Shown piece after piece: positions 35,565 to 44,081 of a stretch of DNA of 49,418 nt. Below the pieces are notes generated by a model. That model made no database searches, was not told the origin of the DNA, and saw nothing but the letters and a program-made list of their open reading frames with translations. How positions within the stretch are numbered: position 1 is the first letter of the stretch; each line of letters begins with the position of its first letter. A program made the translations under genes and the position numbers. This DNA is from Bacteroidota bacterium (GTDB taxonomy: Bacteria > Bacteroidota > Ignavibacteria > Ignavibacteriales > Ignavibacteriaceae). Location of the stretch: assembly GCA_022562275.1 (NCBI GenBank), contig JADFPP010000018.1, positions 1 through 49,418 of the forward strand, given 5' to 3'.

Positions 35565-36296
35565 ATGATAAAAGAATTTGTTACAAATACCGGCTTGATA
35601 GTTCTTGCAGTTACAAAAGAACAAATGATTAAAGTTGACCGTATAGCAGTTGAGGAAATAGGACCAAATTTATTTCAGATGATGGAAAACGCCGGAAGAA
35701 ATCTTGCATTAACAAGTATTGAATTGATTCTTAAAAGATCATTGGGCAAAAGGATAATGGTATTTGCCGGGACAGGCGGGAACGGCGGCGGTGGGATTTG
35801 TGGGGCAAGACATCTGCTGAACCACGGTTATGAACCAATTGTAATTTTAAGTAATGAAAAAAAGATGCAGGAGATTCCTGCCTATCAATTGGGAATTTTT
35901 AGGAAAGCCGGAGGTGAAATTATTCCGGTTGAAAAAGCGAAAGATGTTAGAGCTGATTTGATCATTGATGCAATAATTGGTTATTCTTTAATTTCTGCAC
36001 CCAGAGGAAATGTTTTGGAAATGATTAATTTCATTAATAGAAATAATATCCCAACAATTTCTTTAGATATTCCAACCGGAGTTTTAGTAACATCTGGCGA
36101 GAATCCGGGCGAATTTGTAAAACCTGAGATAACATTAACTTTGGCTCTTCCTAAAACTGGACTTTATCCTGATAAGTGTGGTGAGATCATACTTGCTGAT
36201 GTCGGAATTCCTAAAGTTGTTTATGAAAAAATAGGTTTGAAATATAATTCTCCATTCTCCGATAAGTATATTATTCCGATTTCTGTGAAGGAGTAA
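35565..36296 (+). CDS. YjeF_N domain protein (NAD(P)H-hydrate epimerase-like)
   Basis: 243 residues, N-terminal YjeF domain only, without the kinase-like dehydratase domain. The family repairs hydrated NADH/NADPH. VMVFAGTGGNGGGGICGARH is the phosphate/metal loop, but the usual NNGGDG Asp is Gly here (NGGGG). DAIIGYSLISAPRG and LDIPTGVLVTSGE match the later blocks, including the Asp. The lost loop Asp may mean altered activity. Its 3' end overlaps the converging PAP2 gene by 26 bases. Confidence 0.8.
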   Translation: MIKEFVTNTGLIVLAVTKEQMIKVDRIAVEEIGPNLFQMMENAGRNLALTSIELILKRSLGKRIMVFAGTGGNGGGGICGARHLLNHGYEPIVILSNEKKMQEIPAYQLGIFRKAGGEIIPVEKAKDVRADLIIDAIIGYSLISAPRGNVLEMINFINRNNIPTISLDIPTGVLVTSGENPGEFVKPEITLTLALPKTGLYPDKCGEIILADVGIPKVVYEKIGLKYNSPFSDKYIIPISVKE

Positions 36297-37176
36297 AATA
36301 GTCTGTTGAGTATTTGATAAGAAGCAAAAATAAAATTATTACTATATAACTACCGAATAATATATCCGAAGCATAATGAGCACCTATTATCACTCTGCTT
36401 AGAGCCAAGGTAATTCCCCAGCTCATTATAATCATAAGCACAATGGTTTTCATATAAACATTTTTAGTCTGTACTAAAATTAACAGCGGTAAAATCATCC
36501 AACCCATTGCTGCATGTCCCGAAGGAAAGGATTGATTTCCATTTATTCCGTTTGGAAGAAACCACGGAGTGAAGTTAGAGTAAAGTGCATCAAGGTCTTT
36601 AAACCTAACTCTTCCCCATAATTGTTTTATTGGTTGAACTAACATGAGATATCCAAATAAGCCAAGTAATATGGATACTTTGGAGAATGTTTTTAACTTA
36701 TCGGAATAATTGAGCTTTTTTAATCTGATATATAGGAACCAGTTGAGTACAAAAAAAATCAGATAAATGTACCACTTATACTGAGTAACAAAATCATAAT
36801 TGTCTGTAACTTCGATATAGATTGTAAGTGACATACGTCTTGACAAATATACTGCTGCAAGGAAAATAAATATGATAAATGAATAATATTTGAATTTACT
36901 CCCCGATTTATACGAAGCAATAAATATAACAGCTCCGGCATAAAGAACAAGAAGCCCGGGGATCTCACCAAAACTCCAAAGGAAATTTGCCCAACCAGAA
37001 TTCTGATTTACAACAGATATTGAGATTTGAAGATCAGTAAATGCGAAATAAGCTGAAAGCATTGCCCATATAAGCACCAAATTATTAATTAAGATATTTG
37101 TGTTCTGTTTATTCAAATTTCCACCTGTTTTACTTCTTAAAGATATTCCTCTGCGGACATTTATCAAACCTATCAT
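36271..37176 (-). CDS. PAP2-family membrane phosphatase
   Basis: 301 residues with about six or more membrane helices. The three PAP2 blocks are visible: KQLWGRVRF (usual K-x6-RP, here Phe for Pro), QSFPSGHAAMGW, and SRVIIGAHYASDILFG with the catalytic His and Asp. Such enzymes remove phosphate from lipid phosphates such as undecaprenyl pyrophosphate or phosphatidate. The start ATG lacks a ribosome site and the first 25 residues are polar and basic, so a later start is possible. Confidence 0.8.
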   Translation of the reverse strand: MIGLINVRRGISLRSKTGGNLNKQNTNILINNLVLIWAMLSAYFAFTDLQISISVVNQNSGWANFLWSFGEIPGLLVLYAGAVIFIASYKSGSKFKYYSFIIFIFLAAVYLSRRMSLTIYIEVTDNYDFVTQYKWYIYLIFFVLNWFLYIRLKKLNYSDKLKTFSKVSILLGLFGYLMLVQPIKQLWGRVRFKDLDALYSNFTPWFLPNGINGNQSFPSGHAAMGWMILPLLILVQTKNVYMKTIVLMIIMSWGITLALSRVIIGAHYASDILFGSYIVIILFLLLIKYSTDYFTPSQKSE

Positions 37177-37245
37177 CTCATTTGGGAAGTTATAGAGGTT
37201 TGTTGTTAGTTGATGATTACAATAGTTTCTTACATGAGTTATAAA

Positions 37246-38721
37246 TTATTTTAGCATTCCTTTTTGATCCAAGAAGGAATTAAAAGAGTAATCGTATTTG
37301 TTGTATTCTATTAAAAATTGAATTCTATCTAGTGATGATTTTAGTTCTTTATTTAGGATGTATAATTCATTAAAAGTGAGTAGCGAGTTTCGAACTGGCG
37401 TGTAGATTTTAGTTATTGCTTTGTGATCTTTTGAAATAAAGGCTTCATATTTATTTCTTAAATAAAAATTACTCCCCTCAGCTGAGAGTGCATCGTCGAA
37501 TACTAATAATATGTTGTAAACAATATAATCTTGGTTAACACTTAATCCGGTAAGTTTGCAGAATCCTTCAAAATCTCTGTTAATATCTAATAATCTTTCA
37601 ACCTGTTGTCCCGCTCCGCTTTTTTTAGATGCATATCTCCTATCAAATTCTTGAAAAAACTTTTTTGGGGTAGACTCATATCTCAAGTTCAATCCCATCA
37701 AAGTTGACTTAATTTCAAAAAGGAGTATTGATTTGTTATGTATTATTCCAAAATCAGCATACTCGTAATCAACCTTTGAGACATTCAATTCCTTAGTAGT
37801 ATTGTCAATTAATAAATCCCTAAGATAGTCTTTAATCGTAGGCTCAACGATCTTTTCCCCAAATAAATCTCTAAAGTTTTTTCCTTCATTTGTGCCACTT
37901 AAACAATGATAAGCTCTTCGAATAAGTCCAATGAATAACAGATGAATTCCGCCCACAAATAACTGGTCATTGAACTTGATTAGGGGATATGTTTCAATGA
38001 ATTTATATTCAAAAGGAACTTCCAATTTAGGTTTTCTTGATTCCCACTTTTCAGATATCTCATTAATATTTAGTGAAAGAAGGCTGCTAATTTGATTGAA
38101 ATCATAATTGTTAATCTTTTTAAGAGAAAAATTATCTAGTATTTCCAAGTAATCTGAAAATTCAATTCCTGTTTTATTTAGAAACATTGCTGCATAATTT
38201 TCAAATGAATCAGACATTGAAATTCTCTCATAATATTTCTTAAAGAAAAGAATACTTGCTTGGATATCAGTAGCAGTTATTAAATCTCCTATCCACTTAA
38301 AGGAGACAAATAAACTTCTTTCGATAGGAGTAGTTATTTCTTTTAATAATTTTTCCTCACTTATTTCCAAAATATCATTAGCGCACAAAAATAATTCTAG
38401 TATATCAGTTCCCGGAATATTCAATAGGGTTTTATCACCCCGATTATGTTTTCTTGAATAGAATATTTGGAAAAGAGTTGATAATGCTCTTCTATGCAAC
38501 CAAATTGAATCATCGATTGGTTTCACTATAGTATTCTGAATTTGAAATAAGTTTTTTGGTTTATTGTTAATATTTATTTCTTGGGCTAATTTGCTCAAGA
38601 GACTTATTATTGTATATGAATTATACTTATCAAAAACATAGTTAATCAGCATAAAGTAATAAGATAAACTCTTCCTAAACCCATAGTAATCACTATGTTT
38701 ATAGTACTTGATTACTTGCAT
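37246..38721 (-). CDS. Hypothetical protein with predicted PD-(D/E)xK nuclease core
   Basis: 491 residues, no family recognised by name. The first 300 residues are helical. At 316-340, KVDYEYADFGIIHNKSILLFEIKST has the beta-hairpin layout of PD-(D/E)xK nucleases, with Asp323, Glu336 and Lys338 as candidate metal/catalytic residues. The C-terminal part holds ADFGII-like strands and a QQVERLLDIN helix as in restriction-type enzymes. It stands alone on its strand between PAP2 and the arsenic operon. It could be a stand-alone defence nuclease or a mobile-element remnant. Nuclease activity is inferred from the motif only. Confidence 0.55.
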   Translation of the reverse strand: MQVIKYYKHSDYYGFRKSLSYYFMLINYVFDKYNSYTIISLLSKLAQEININNKPKNLFQIQNTIVKPIDDSIWLHRRALSTLFQIFYSRKHNRGDKTLLNIPGTDILELFLCANDILEISEEKLLKEITTPIERSLFVSFKWIGDLITATDIQASILFFKKYYERISMSDSFENYAAMFLNKTGIEFSDYLEILDNFSLKKINNYDFNQISSLLSLNINEISEKWESRKPKLEVPFEYKFIETYPLIKFNDQLFVGGIHLLFIGLIRRAYHCLSGTNEGKNFRDLFGEKIVEPTIKDYLRDLLIDNTTKELNVSKVDYEYADFGIIHNKSILLFEIKSTLMGLNLRYESTPKKFFQEFDRRYASKKSGAGQQVERLLDINRDFEGFCKLTGLSVNQDYIVYNILLVFDDALSAEGSNFYLRNKYEAFISKDHKAITKIYTPVRNSLLTFNELYILNKELKSSLDRIQFLIEYNKYDYSFNSFLDQKGMLK

Positions 38722-38786
38722 TTCTCTCTAAGTTTTATAAAATGAATTTTCATAAATAAAAATTAACAATATTCTAAGGTAAAGAC

Positions 38787-38824
38787 TTGACATTAAAATA
38801 TATTCATCGTATATTTACGATGAA
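38787..38824 (+). promoter_or_regulatory. arsR promoter with ArsR operator palindrome
   Basis: TTGACA (38787-38792), 17 bases, TATATT (38810-38815): a near-perfect housekeeping promoter. The perfect palindrome TTCATCGTA-tatt-TACGATGAA (38803-38824) covers the -10, the usual site for autorepression by ArsR-family proteins. Binding of arsenite to ArsR would release it. Confidence 0.85.
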
Positions 38825-38841
38825 CGATAAAGAAAATAAAA

Positions 38842-39159
38842 ATGGCAGTATCAAAAACCGAAGAGTTTAATAAAACCGATGTTGAATTAGCTGAAATTGC
38901 TAAAGCACTATCTCATCCGGCAAGGATAAATATCCTGAAAATTCTTAACGATCTCAATTCATGTATGGTTGGCAGAATAGTTGATTTGCTTCCACTCTCT
39001 CAATCAACAGTATCACAGCATTTAAAAGAATTAAAAAGAGTTGGGCTGATACGCGGAGAAATTGATGGACCCAAAATTTGTTATTGTACAAATCCAAAAG
39101 TTTTAGATAAAGCAAAAAGGGAGTTCAATAAATTATTTTCACAAGTATGTAAATGTTAG
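38842..39159 (+). CDS. arsR: ArsR-family arsenic-responsive repressor
   Basis: 105 residues, winged helix-turn-helix. The recognition helix is in [19 protein letters not shown]. The classic metal motif CVC on the DNA-binding helix is not kept: only Cys41 (NSCMVG) is at that place. Other cysteines are Cys80 and Cys82 (KICYC) and Cys103 and Cys105 (VCKC at the very end), so arsenite may be bound at a different site. First gene of arsR-arsM-arsC-acr3, behind its own operator. Confidence 0.92.
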   Translation: MAVSKTEEFNKTDVELAEIAKALSHPARINILKILNDLNSCMVGRIVDLLPLSQSTVSQHLKELKRVGLIRGEIDGPKICYCTNPKVLDKAKREFNKLFSQVCKC

Positions 39160-39171
39160 AAAACTGTCTTC

Positions 39172-39285
39172 CTGAGCTTGCCCGCCCGCCTTTGGTGGGT
39201 CGAAGGATGACCAAATAAATTAAATTAATGTTTTGTCACATCTGTCTACCGACAAGCAGGCCTCGACAAGCTCGGTGTGACACAA
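39172..39285. repeat. GC-rich palindromic intergenic element between arsR and arsM
   Basis: Two parts: GCCCGCCCGCC-TTTGGTGGGT with a flanking CTGAGCTTG/TCGAAGGATGAC (39172-39212), and a second unit from TTGTCACA (39233) to TGTGACACAA (39285) with inner CGACAAGC/GCTCG-type arms. It resembles the elements at 45091-45254 and 40675-40735 and stands out as GC-rich in AT-rich DNA. Confidence 0.65.
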
Positions 39286-39302
39286 TTATAAAGGAGTAAA
39301 AA

Positions 39303-40112
39303 ATGCAAACAAACGAAAAATTAAAGCAGATGGTAAAAGAAAAATATGGGGAGATTGCAGAAAGCGGTTCTTCTTGCTGCGGACCGACTTCATGCTGTGG
39401 TCCCACTAACAAAGTTGTAGATTATTCAATTATGCAGGATGATTATACAAATCTTGATGGTTATGTTGCCGATGCAGATCTTGGTTTAGGTTGCGGACTG
39501 CCAACTGAATTTGCTGGGATTAAAGAAGGAGATACCGTTGTCGATCTCGGTTCGGGTGCAGGTAACGATGTTTTTGTTGCAAGAGCAATTGTTGCTGAAA
39601 AGGGAAAGGTAATCGGTTTGGATTTCACACAGGAAATGATTGACAAGGCGAACGAGAATAAAGAAAAAGTTGGTTTTACAAATGTTGAATTTAAATTAGG
39701 CGGGATCGAAGATATGCCTTTGGAAAATGATACAGCGGATGTTGTAGTTAGTAATTGTGTGCTCAATCTTGTACCCGATAAAGAAAAAGCATTCGCGGAA
39801 ATGTATAGAATAATCAAACCAGATGGACATTTCTGTGTGTCGGATATAGTACTTAAAGGCGAACTTCCGGATGAGTTAAAAAAATCTGCAGAGATGTACG
39901 CGGGCTGTGTTTCTGGTGCGATTCAGCAGGCTGATTATTTAGAGATCATTAATAATGCAGGCTTTAAAAACGTTGAAATAAAAAAGACAAAAGTGATTGA
40001 ACTGCCCGATGATATATTAAAGAATTATCTTTCCGATGAAGAAATGAACATCTTTAAAGAAAACAAGATCGGAATATTCAGCATAACCGTAGTTGGCTAT
40101 AAAATTTTTTAA
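39303..40112 (+). CDS. arsM: Arsenite S-adenosylmethionine methyltransferase
   Basis: 269 residues. Methylates As(III) to volatile or less bound forms. The SAM motif is VVDLGSGAGNDVFVA. The three arsenic-binding cysteines are present: Cys64 (GLGCGLP), Cys152 (VSNCVLN) and Cys202 (AGCVSGA), the last two 50 residues apart as in known ArsM proteins. The N-terminus has an extra SCCGPTSCCGP double cysteine pair that may bind arsenic or help load it. Second gene of the arsenic operon. Confidence 0.94.
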   Translation: MQTNEKLKQMVKEKYGEIAESGSSCCGPTSCCGPTNKVVDYSIMQDDYTNLDGYVADADLGLGCGLPTEFAGIKEGDTVVDLGSGAGNDVFVARAIVAEKGKVIGLDFTQEMIDKANENKEKVGFTNVEFKLGGIEDMPLENDTADVVVSNCVLNLVPDKEKAFAEMYRIIKPDGHFCVSDIVLKGELPDELKKSAEMYAGCVSGAIQQADYLEIINNAGFKNVEIKKTKVIELPDDILKNYLSDEEMNIFKENKIGIFSITVVGYKIF

Positions 40113-40240
40113 TTTACAAATAGCAAATCTCAAATAACAAATAAGCACCAAGATTCAATTAACGAAGTTTAAAATATTGTTATTTGGAAATTGTAATTTA
40201 TTTGTCTTTTGGTTTTTGAAATTTGGAATTTCAATTAGGA
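40113..40240. repeat. Low-complexity inverted AT-rich element between arsM and arsC
   Basis: The left half is made of CAAATAGCAAATCTCAAATA-type words, and the right half of their complements (TTATTTGGAAATTG, TTATTTGTC, GAAATTTGGAATTTC). It can fold back on itself over most of its length. Such CAAATAACAAAT-rich elements look like non-autonomous intergenic repeats. It holds no gene. Confidence 0.5.
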
Positions 40241-40249
40241 AATAATGTT

Positions 40250-40672
40250 ATGAAGAAAATATTAATACTTTGTACCGGTAATTCCTGCCGCAGCCAGATG
40301 GCAGAAGGGTTCCTGAAATCATTTGATAGTGAACTTGAAGTATTTTCTGCAGGAACAATAGCAGCGGAAAAAGTAAATCCTAATTCTGTTATAGTTATGG
40401 ATGAAGTTGATATTGATATCAGCTCACAGTTCCCACAAAATGTGGATGAATTTGTCAATCAATCTTTTGATTATGTTATAACAGTTTGCGACAATGCTAA
40501 AGAAATGTGTCCTGTGTTTACAGGACATGTTAAACATCAAATTCATAGTCCATTTGATGATCCGGCAGATGCAGCAGGAACAGAGGAGGAAGTTATACTG
40601 GTGTATAGGCGAGTGCGGGATGAAATAAGAGAAAGCTTTAGTGAATTTTACAAAAAGGAAATAGAACACTGA
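40250..40672 (+). CDS. arsC: Arsenate reductase, thioredoxin-coupled type
   Basis: 140 residues from the ATG at 40250; a TTG-led extension to 40223 runs through the upstream repeat and is not used. Low-molecular-weight phosphatase fold with the P-loop LCTGNSCRSQM (Cys8, Arg14). Redox cysteines Cys80 and Cys87 in VCDNAKEMCPVF match the Staphylococcus ArsC relay. It reduces arsenate to arsenite for ArsM and Acr3. AGGAAA lies upstream. Confidence 0.93.
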   Translation: MKKILILCTGNSCRSQMAEGFLKSFDSELEVFSAGTIAAEKVNPNSVIVMDEVDIDISSQFPQNVDEFVNQSFDYVITVCDNAKEMCPVFTGHVKHQIHSPFDDPADAAGTEEEVILVYRRVRDEIRESFSEFYKKEIEH

Positions 40673-40674
40673 TG

Positions 40675-40735
40675 CCCGCACCAACTCCCTGCCGCAGCGG
40701 GCATAAGCAAATCCGCTATAGGTGGACAGGTTAAA
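40675..40735. repeat. GC-rich palindrome between arsC and acr3
   Basis: GCCCGC (40675-40680) pairs with GCGGGC (40697-40702), with a CTGCCGCAG core. A second unit AATCCGCTATAGGTGGACAGG follows. It fills most of the gap between arsC and acr3 and belongs to the same type as the other GC-rich palindromes in the window. Confidence 0.6.
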
Positions 40736-40766
40736 CGGATCTTCACTGATTAAACCAGAACTGAAT

Positions 40767-41810
40767 ATGTCTCCTGCAGAGAAAAGATTAAAATTCTTAG
40801 ACCGCTATCTAACGCTATGGATATTTATTGCAATGTTTGTGGGGGTATTCTCTGGTTACTTCTTTCCAGGTATTGTTGATTTCTGGAATCAGTTTCAATC
40901 GGGCACAACAAACATTCCAATAGCAATCGGTTTGATCCTTATGATGTACCCGCCGCTTGCAAAGGTAAAATATGAGGAACTCGGAGATTTATTTAAAGAC
41001 GTAAAAGTACTTTCACTTTCATTATTTCTTAACTGGATTGTAGGTCCGATTCTTATGATTGTACTTGCAATGGTATTCCTCCCCGATTCACCTGAATATA
41101 TGACGGGTTTAATTTTGATAGGATTAGCGAGATGCATTGCAATGGTAATTGTTTGGAATGATTTGGCAAAGGGAGATAGAGAATATGCTGCTGGATTGGT
41201 TGCTCTCAATTCAATATTCCAGGTGCTTTTATTTTCGGTTTATGCGTACTTATTTCTTTACGTAATTCCAGATTGGTTTGGATTCCAAACTTACACTGTA
41301 AACATTACAATTGGACAAATAGCAGGAAGTGTTCTCATTTATCTTGGCATTCCATTTTTGGGAGGAATGATTACCCGTTTCGCACTATTAAAACTTAAGG
41401 GGGAAATTTGGTACGAAAGAAAATTTATTCCAAAGATAAGTCCGCTTACCTTAATTGCATTGCTATTTACAATAGTAGTAATGTTTTCATTAAAAGGAGA
41501 ATACATTGTTCAACTTCCGCTTGATGTTATCAGGATTGCTATACCGCTTGTATTTTATTTTGTTATAATGTTTTTCATCTCATTTTATTTAAGTAAAAAA
41601 AGCGGTGCAAATTATCCAAAATCAACTGCTATATCATTCACTGCTGCAAGTAATAATTTTGAGCTGGCTATTGCAGTTGCAATTGCTGTGTTCGGAATTA
41701 ACTCAGCGGTAGCTTTTGCAACGGTTATAGGTCCGTTGGTTGAAGTACCTGTCTTGATTGGGTTAGTCAATGTATCTTTGTGGTTGAAGAGGAAATATTT
41801 TGCAGACTAA
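40767..41810 (+). CDS. acr3: ACR3-family arsenite exporter
   Basis: 347 residues from the ATG at 40767, matching the family start [20 protein letters not shown]. The longer GTG frame from 40722 would translate a palindromic repeat. About ten membrane helices. The essential cysteine is Cys123 in [18 protein letters not shown]. It exports arsenite by proton exchange. Last gene of the arsenic operon; it ends 11 bases from the converging ATPase gene. The ribosome site is poor. Confidence 0.93.
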   Translation: MSPAEKRLKFLDRYLTLWIFIAMFVGVFSGYFFPGIVDFWNQFQSGTTNIPIAIGLILMMYPPLAKVKYEELGDLFKDVKVLSLSLFLNWIVGPILMIVLAMVFLPDSPEYMTGLILIGLARCIAMVIVWNDLAKGDREYAAGLVALNSIFQVLLFSVYAYLFLYVIPDWFGFQTYTVNITIGQIAGSVLIYLGIPFLGGMITRFALLKLKGEIWYERKFIPKISPLTLIALLFTIVVMFSLKGEYIVQLPLDVIRIAIPLVFYFVIMFFISFYLSKKSGANYPKSTAISFTAASNNFELAIAVAIAVFGINSAVAFATVIGPLVEVPVLIGLVNVSLWLKRKYFAD

Positions 41811-41821
41811 TCATCCGTAAA

Positions 41822-42967
41822 TTATTTATAAAGATTTATCTTCGGGTCAGCAAAACGCTGCAGGGGCACAACAATGATCTTTTTTTCAAGCCGGTATTCA
41901 TCTTTGCCAGGATAGATGACAAAAATCTTGCTCAGGTTTAAATCCTTTAGTGCAAACCGCATAGATTTTGTTAACTGTGGTGCATCGGCAAATTTAAACT
42001 CTATTCCCCAGTTCTTACCTTTACTCTGCCAATATAAATCGAGTTCAGCACCGTTATTGGTACGCCAGAAGAACACACTCTGATAATTTTGTTTAAGAAC
42101 TCTTAAAACTGTACTTAATGCAAACCCTTCCCACGAAGCACCAAGCGAAGGATGTCCTAAAATCCGTTCGGTGGAATCAATAGAAAGTAAATAGTGAAGA
42201 ATTCCGCTGTCGGTAAAATATATCTTTGGATGTTTAACTATCCTTTTACCGATATTTGCATACCATGGCATCAAAATGCGAATCATAAAAGTGTTTACAA
42301 GAATTTCGATATACTTTTTTACTGTAAAATCCGATATACCAAACGATCGACCGAGTTCCGAGTAATTAATGATTTTACCGTGATAATGACTTAGCATCAA
42401 CCAGAACCTCCTTAAAGTTGCAGCGGGAATTTTAATCCCAAGTTGAGGTATATCCCTTTCTAAAAAAGTTGAAATATAATTCTCAAGCCAGTTGAAACTC
42501 GACTCATTTTTCTTTGCCAGATAAGACAGTGGAAGCCCGCCGCGGAGCCAGAGTTTTTTCCAGTTTTTGCCGCCCACATCATAAAGCTGAAATCCCTCAA
42601 GATAATGGAATGCTATTCTGCCTGCGAGTGATTCGCTGCTTTGCCGTATTAACTCGCGTGATGCACTTCCAAGGATCAGGTACTTCTGTGATTTATTAGT
42701 GTCAACCAAAAATCTAAGCAAAGGAAATAATTCGGGTTTTCTTTGAATTTCGTCAATTACTATCAGTCCTTTAAGATCTTCAAGAGCAAGCTGCGGATTA
42801 TCCAGTGCTGCTAGGTGTCGCGGATTTTCAAGATCAAAATAGTGCTTGGCGGAAAACTCTCTTGCTAATGTTGTTTTTCCGCACTGACGCGGTCCAAGCA
42901 GTACCATAACCGGATATTGTCCGATTAGTTTTTTAACCGATGATATTTCTACTTTTCTTTTTATCAT
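41822..42967 (-). CDS. AAA ATPase with DUF4143 domain
   Basis: 381 residues. Walker A VLLGPRQCGKTTLAREF, Walker B GLIVIDEIQRKPELF, sensor-like LILGSASRELIRQSSESLAGR. The C-terminal DUF4143 part has ALSTVLRVLKQN and FFWRTNNGAELDLYWQSKGK, a nuclease-like fold in which EFKFADAPQ gives E-x-K. Such proteins are common and scattered, often in mobile or defence settings, with no settled function. It sits between acr3 and the ferredoxin-cyclase gene and bears no evident link to arsenic. Confidence 0.88.
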   Translation of the reverse strand: MIKRKVEISSVKKLIGQYPVMVLLGPRQCGKTTLAREFSAKHYFDLENPRHLAALDNPQLALEDLKGLIVIDEIQRKPELFPLLRFLVDTNKSQKYLILGSASRELIRQSSESLAGRIAFHYLEGFQLYDVGGKNWKKLWLRGGLPLSYLAKKNESSFNWLENYISTFLERDIPQLGIKIPAATLRRFWLMLSHYHGKIINYSELGRSFGISDFTVKKYIEILVNTFMIRILMPWYANIGKRIVKHPKIYFTDSGILHYLLSIDSTERILGHPSLGASWEGFALSTVLRVLKQNYQSVFFWRTNNGAELDLYWQSKGKNWGIEFKFADAPQLTKSMRFALKDLNLSKIFVIYPGKDEYRLEKKIIVVPLQRFADPKINLYK

Positions 42968-43034
42968 AAATTATTCTTGTGATAAGTATATGAATTGTAC
43001 CACGAAAAATCAAGTTGTCACCTCGAAATTTCCT

Positions 43035-43047
43035 GGATAAATTATCC
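43035..43047. promoter_or_regulatory. Short palindrome upstream of the ferredoxin-cyclase gene
   Basis: GGATAA-A-TTATCC is a perfect 13-base palindrome about 90 bases before the start. A second short one, GATCAG/CTGATC, lies 15 bases further on. Either could be an operator. No confident promoter was found. Confidence 0.3.
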
Positions 43048-43138
43048 TGGGAAAATATGATCAGTCTGATCTTTGTTATGAGATAATATGCAAAATAATA
43101 CTCTTTTTTCATTATTTTTATAATTAAAAAGCATTTGT

Positions 43139-44059
43139 ATGACTATTGAATTCCTAAACGAAAAAGTAATTCCAATTCAAGCCAATCAAACAATTCTTCA
43201 GGCATCTTTAGAAGCAGGCATTCCGCATTATCATGCCTGCGGCGGGAAAGCAAGATGCTCAACCTGCAGGGTAGTTGTGCAGGAAGGGAAGGATAATCTT
43301 TCAGAACCGAACAAAGCAGAATTGAAATTGCGCGATCAGAAAAAATTCCCTAAAAATGTTCGTCTTGCATGCCAAACGAAAGTTATAAGTAACGATGTTA
43401 AAATTCAGAGAATAATAAGAGATGAAACGGATCTCGATCTTTATGTTTACGGAAACCATTGTGAAAATTTACAATCTGTTGGCGATGAAAAACCGATGGC
43501 ACTTTTCTTTTTGGATATAAGAAACTTCACACCGTTTATAGAACAGCATCTTCCGTTTGATGTGATACATATAATAAGACGCTTAAACATTATGTTTAAT
43601 GATATTATAGTTGAGCATAAGGGAAAAATACTTGAGTTTACTGGTGATGGTTTTTATGCGGTCTTCGGTTTTGATGAACCAATTAAAGAAGCAGTTAACA
43701 ATGCTTACAAGGCAGGCAAACAAATTCTTGATTCACTTATCGGGCTGAATGAAAACTACATTACAAAATACTTTGATCATAAAATTGATGTTGGCATTGG
43801 TTTACATTCAGGAAAGGTTATTGTTGGTAAAACCGGGGTTAAAGAGCATAATCCTTATATGGTAATGGGTCTCCCGGTTAATGTAGCTGCACGACTCGAA
43901 TCAGCCACAAAAGAACTGAATAATAATTTCGTTATTTCCGAATATGTTTATGAAATGTTAAATGGGCGAAGTAATTCAGCAGAGCAAAAACAAATTAAAT
44001 TAAAAGGCGTAAGCGAACCGTTTTGTGTTAGGTTGATGGGGAAGGGTTATAACTATTAG
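43139..44059 (+). CDS. [2Fe-2S] ferredoxin-class III nucleotide cyclase fusion
   Basis: 306 residues, no membrane segment. Residues 1-92 are a plant-type ferredoxin domain with cluster cysteines Cys34, Cys40, Cys43 (ACGGKARCSTC) and Cys78 (RLACQTK). Residues 118-300 are a class III adenylate/guanylate cyclase domain. Metal-binding Asp126 (FFLDIRNF) and Asp170 (FTGDGFYAVFG), and the transition-state Asn248 and Arg252 (VNVAARLES), are kept. The base-selecting Lys is Glu166 (LEFTGDG) and the second selector position is Met241 (PYMVMG), so the product nucleotide is open. The layout suggests a cyclase that reports redox state or oxygen. It stands alone between two minus-strand genes. Confidence 0.9.
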   Translation: MTIEFLNEKVIPIQANQTILQASLEAGIPHYHACGGKARCSTCRVVVQEGKDNLSEPNKAELKLRDQKKFPKNVRLACQTKVISNDVKIQRIIRDETDLDLYVYGNHCENLQSVGDEKPMALFFLDIRNFTPFIEQHLPFDVIHIIRRLNIMFNDIIVEHKGKILEFTGDGFYAVFGFDEPIKEAVNNAYKAGKQILDSLIGLNENYITKYFDHKIDVGIGLHSGKVIVGKTGVKEHNPYMVMGLPVNVAARLESATKELNNNFVISEYVYEMLNGRSNSAEQKQIKLKGVSEPFCVRLMGKGYNY

Positions 44060-44081
44060 CCGCGAATTACACAAATTAACA

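Noticed and set aside
40722-40766. GTG-started N-terminal extension of Acr3
   Set aside because: The extension overlaps a palindromic repeat and is not part of the family; the ATG at 40767 gives the conserved start.
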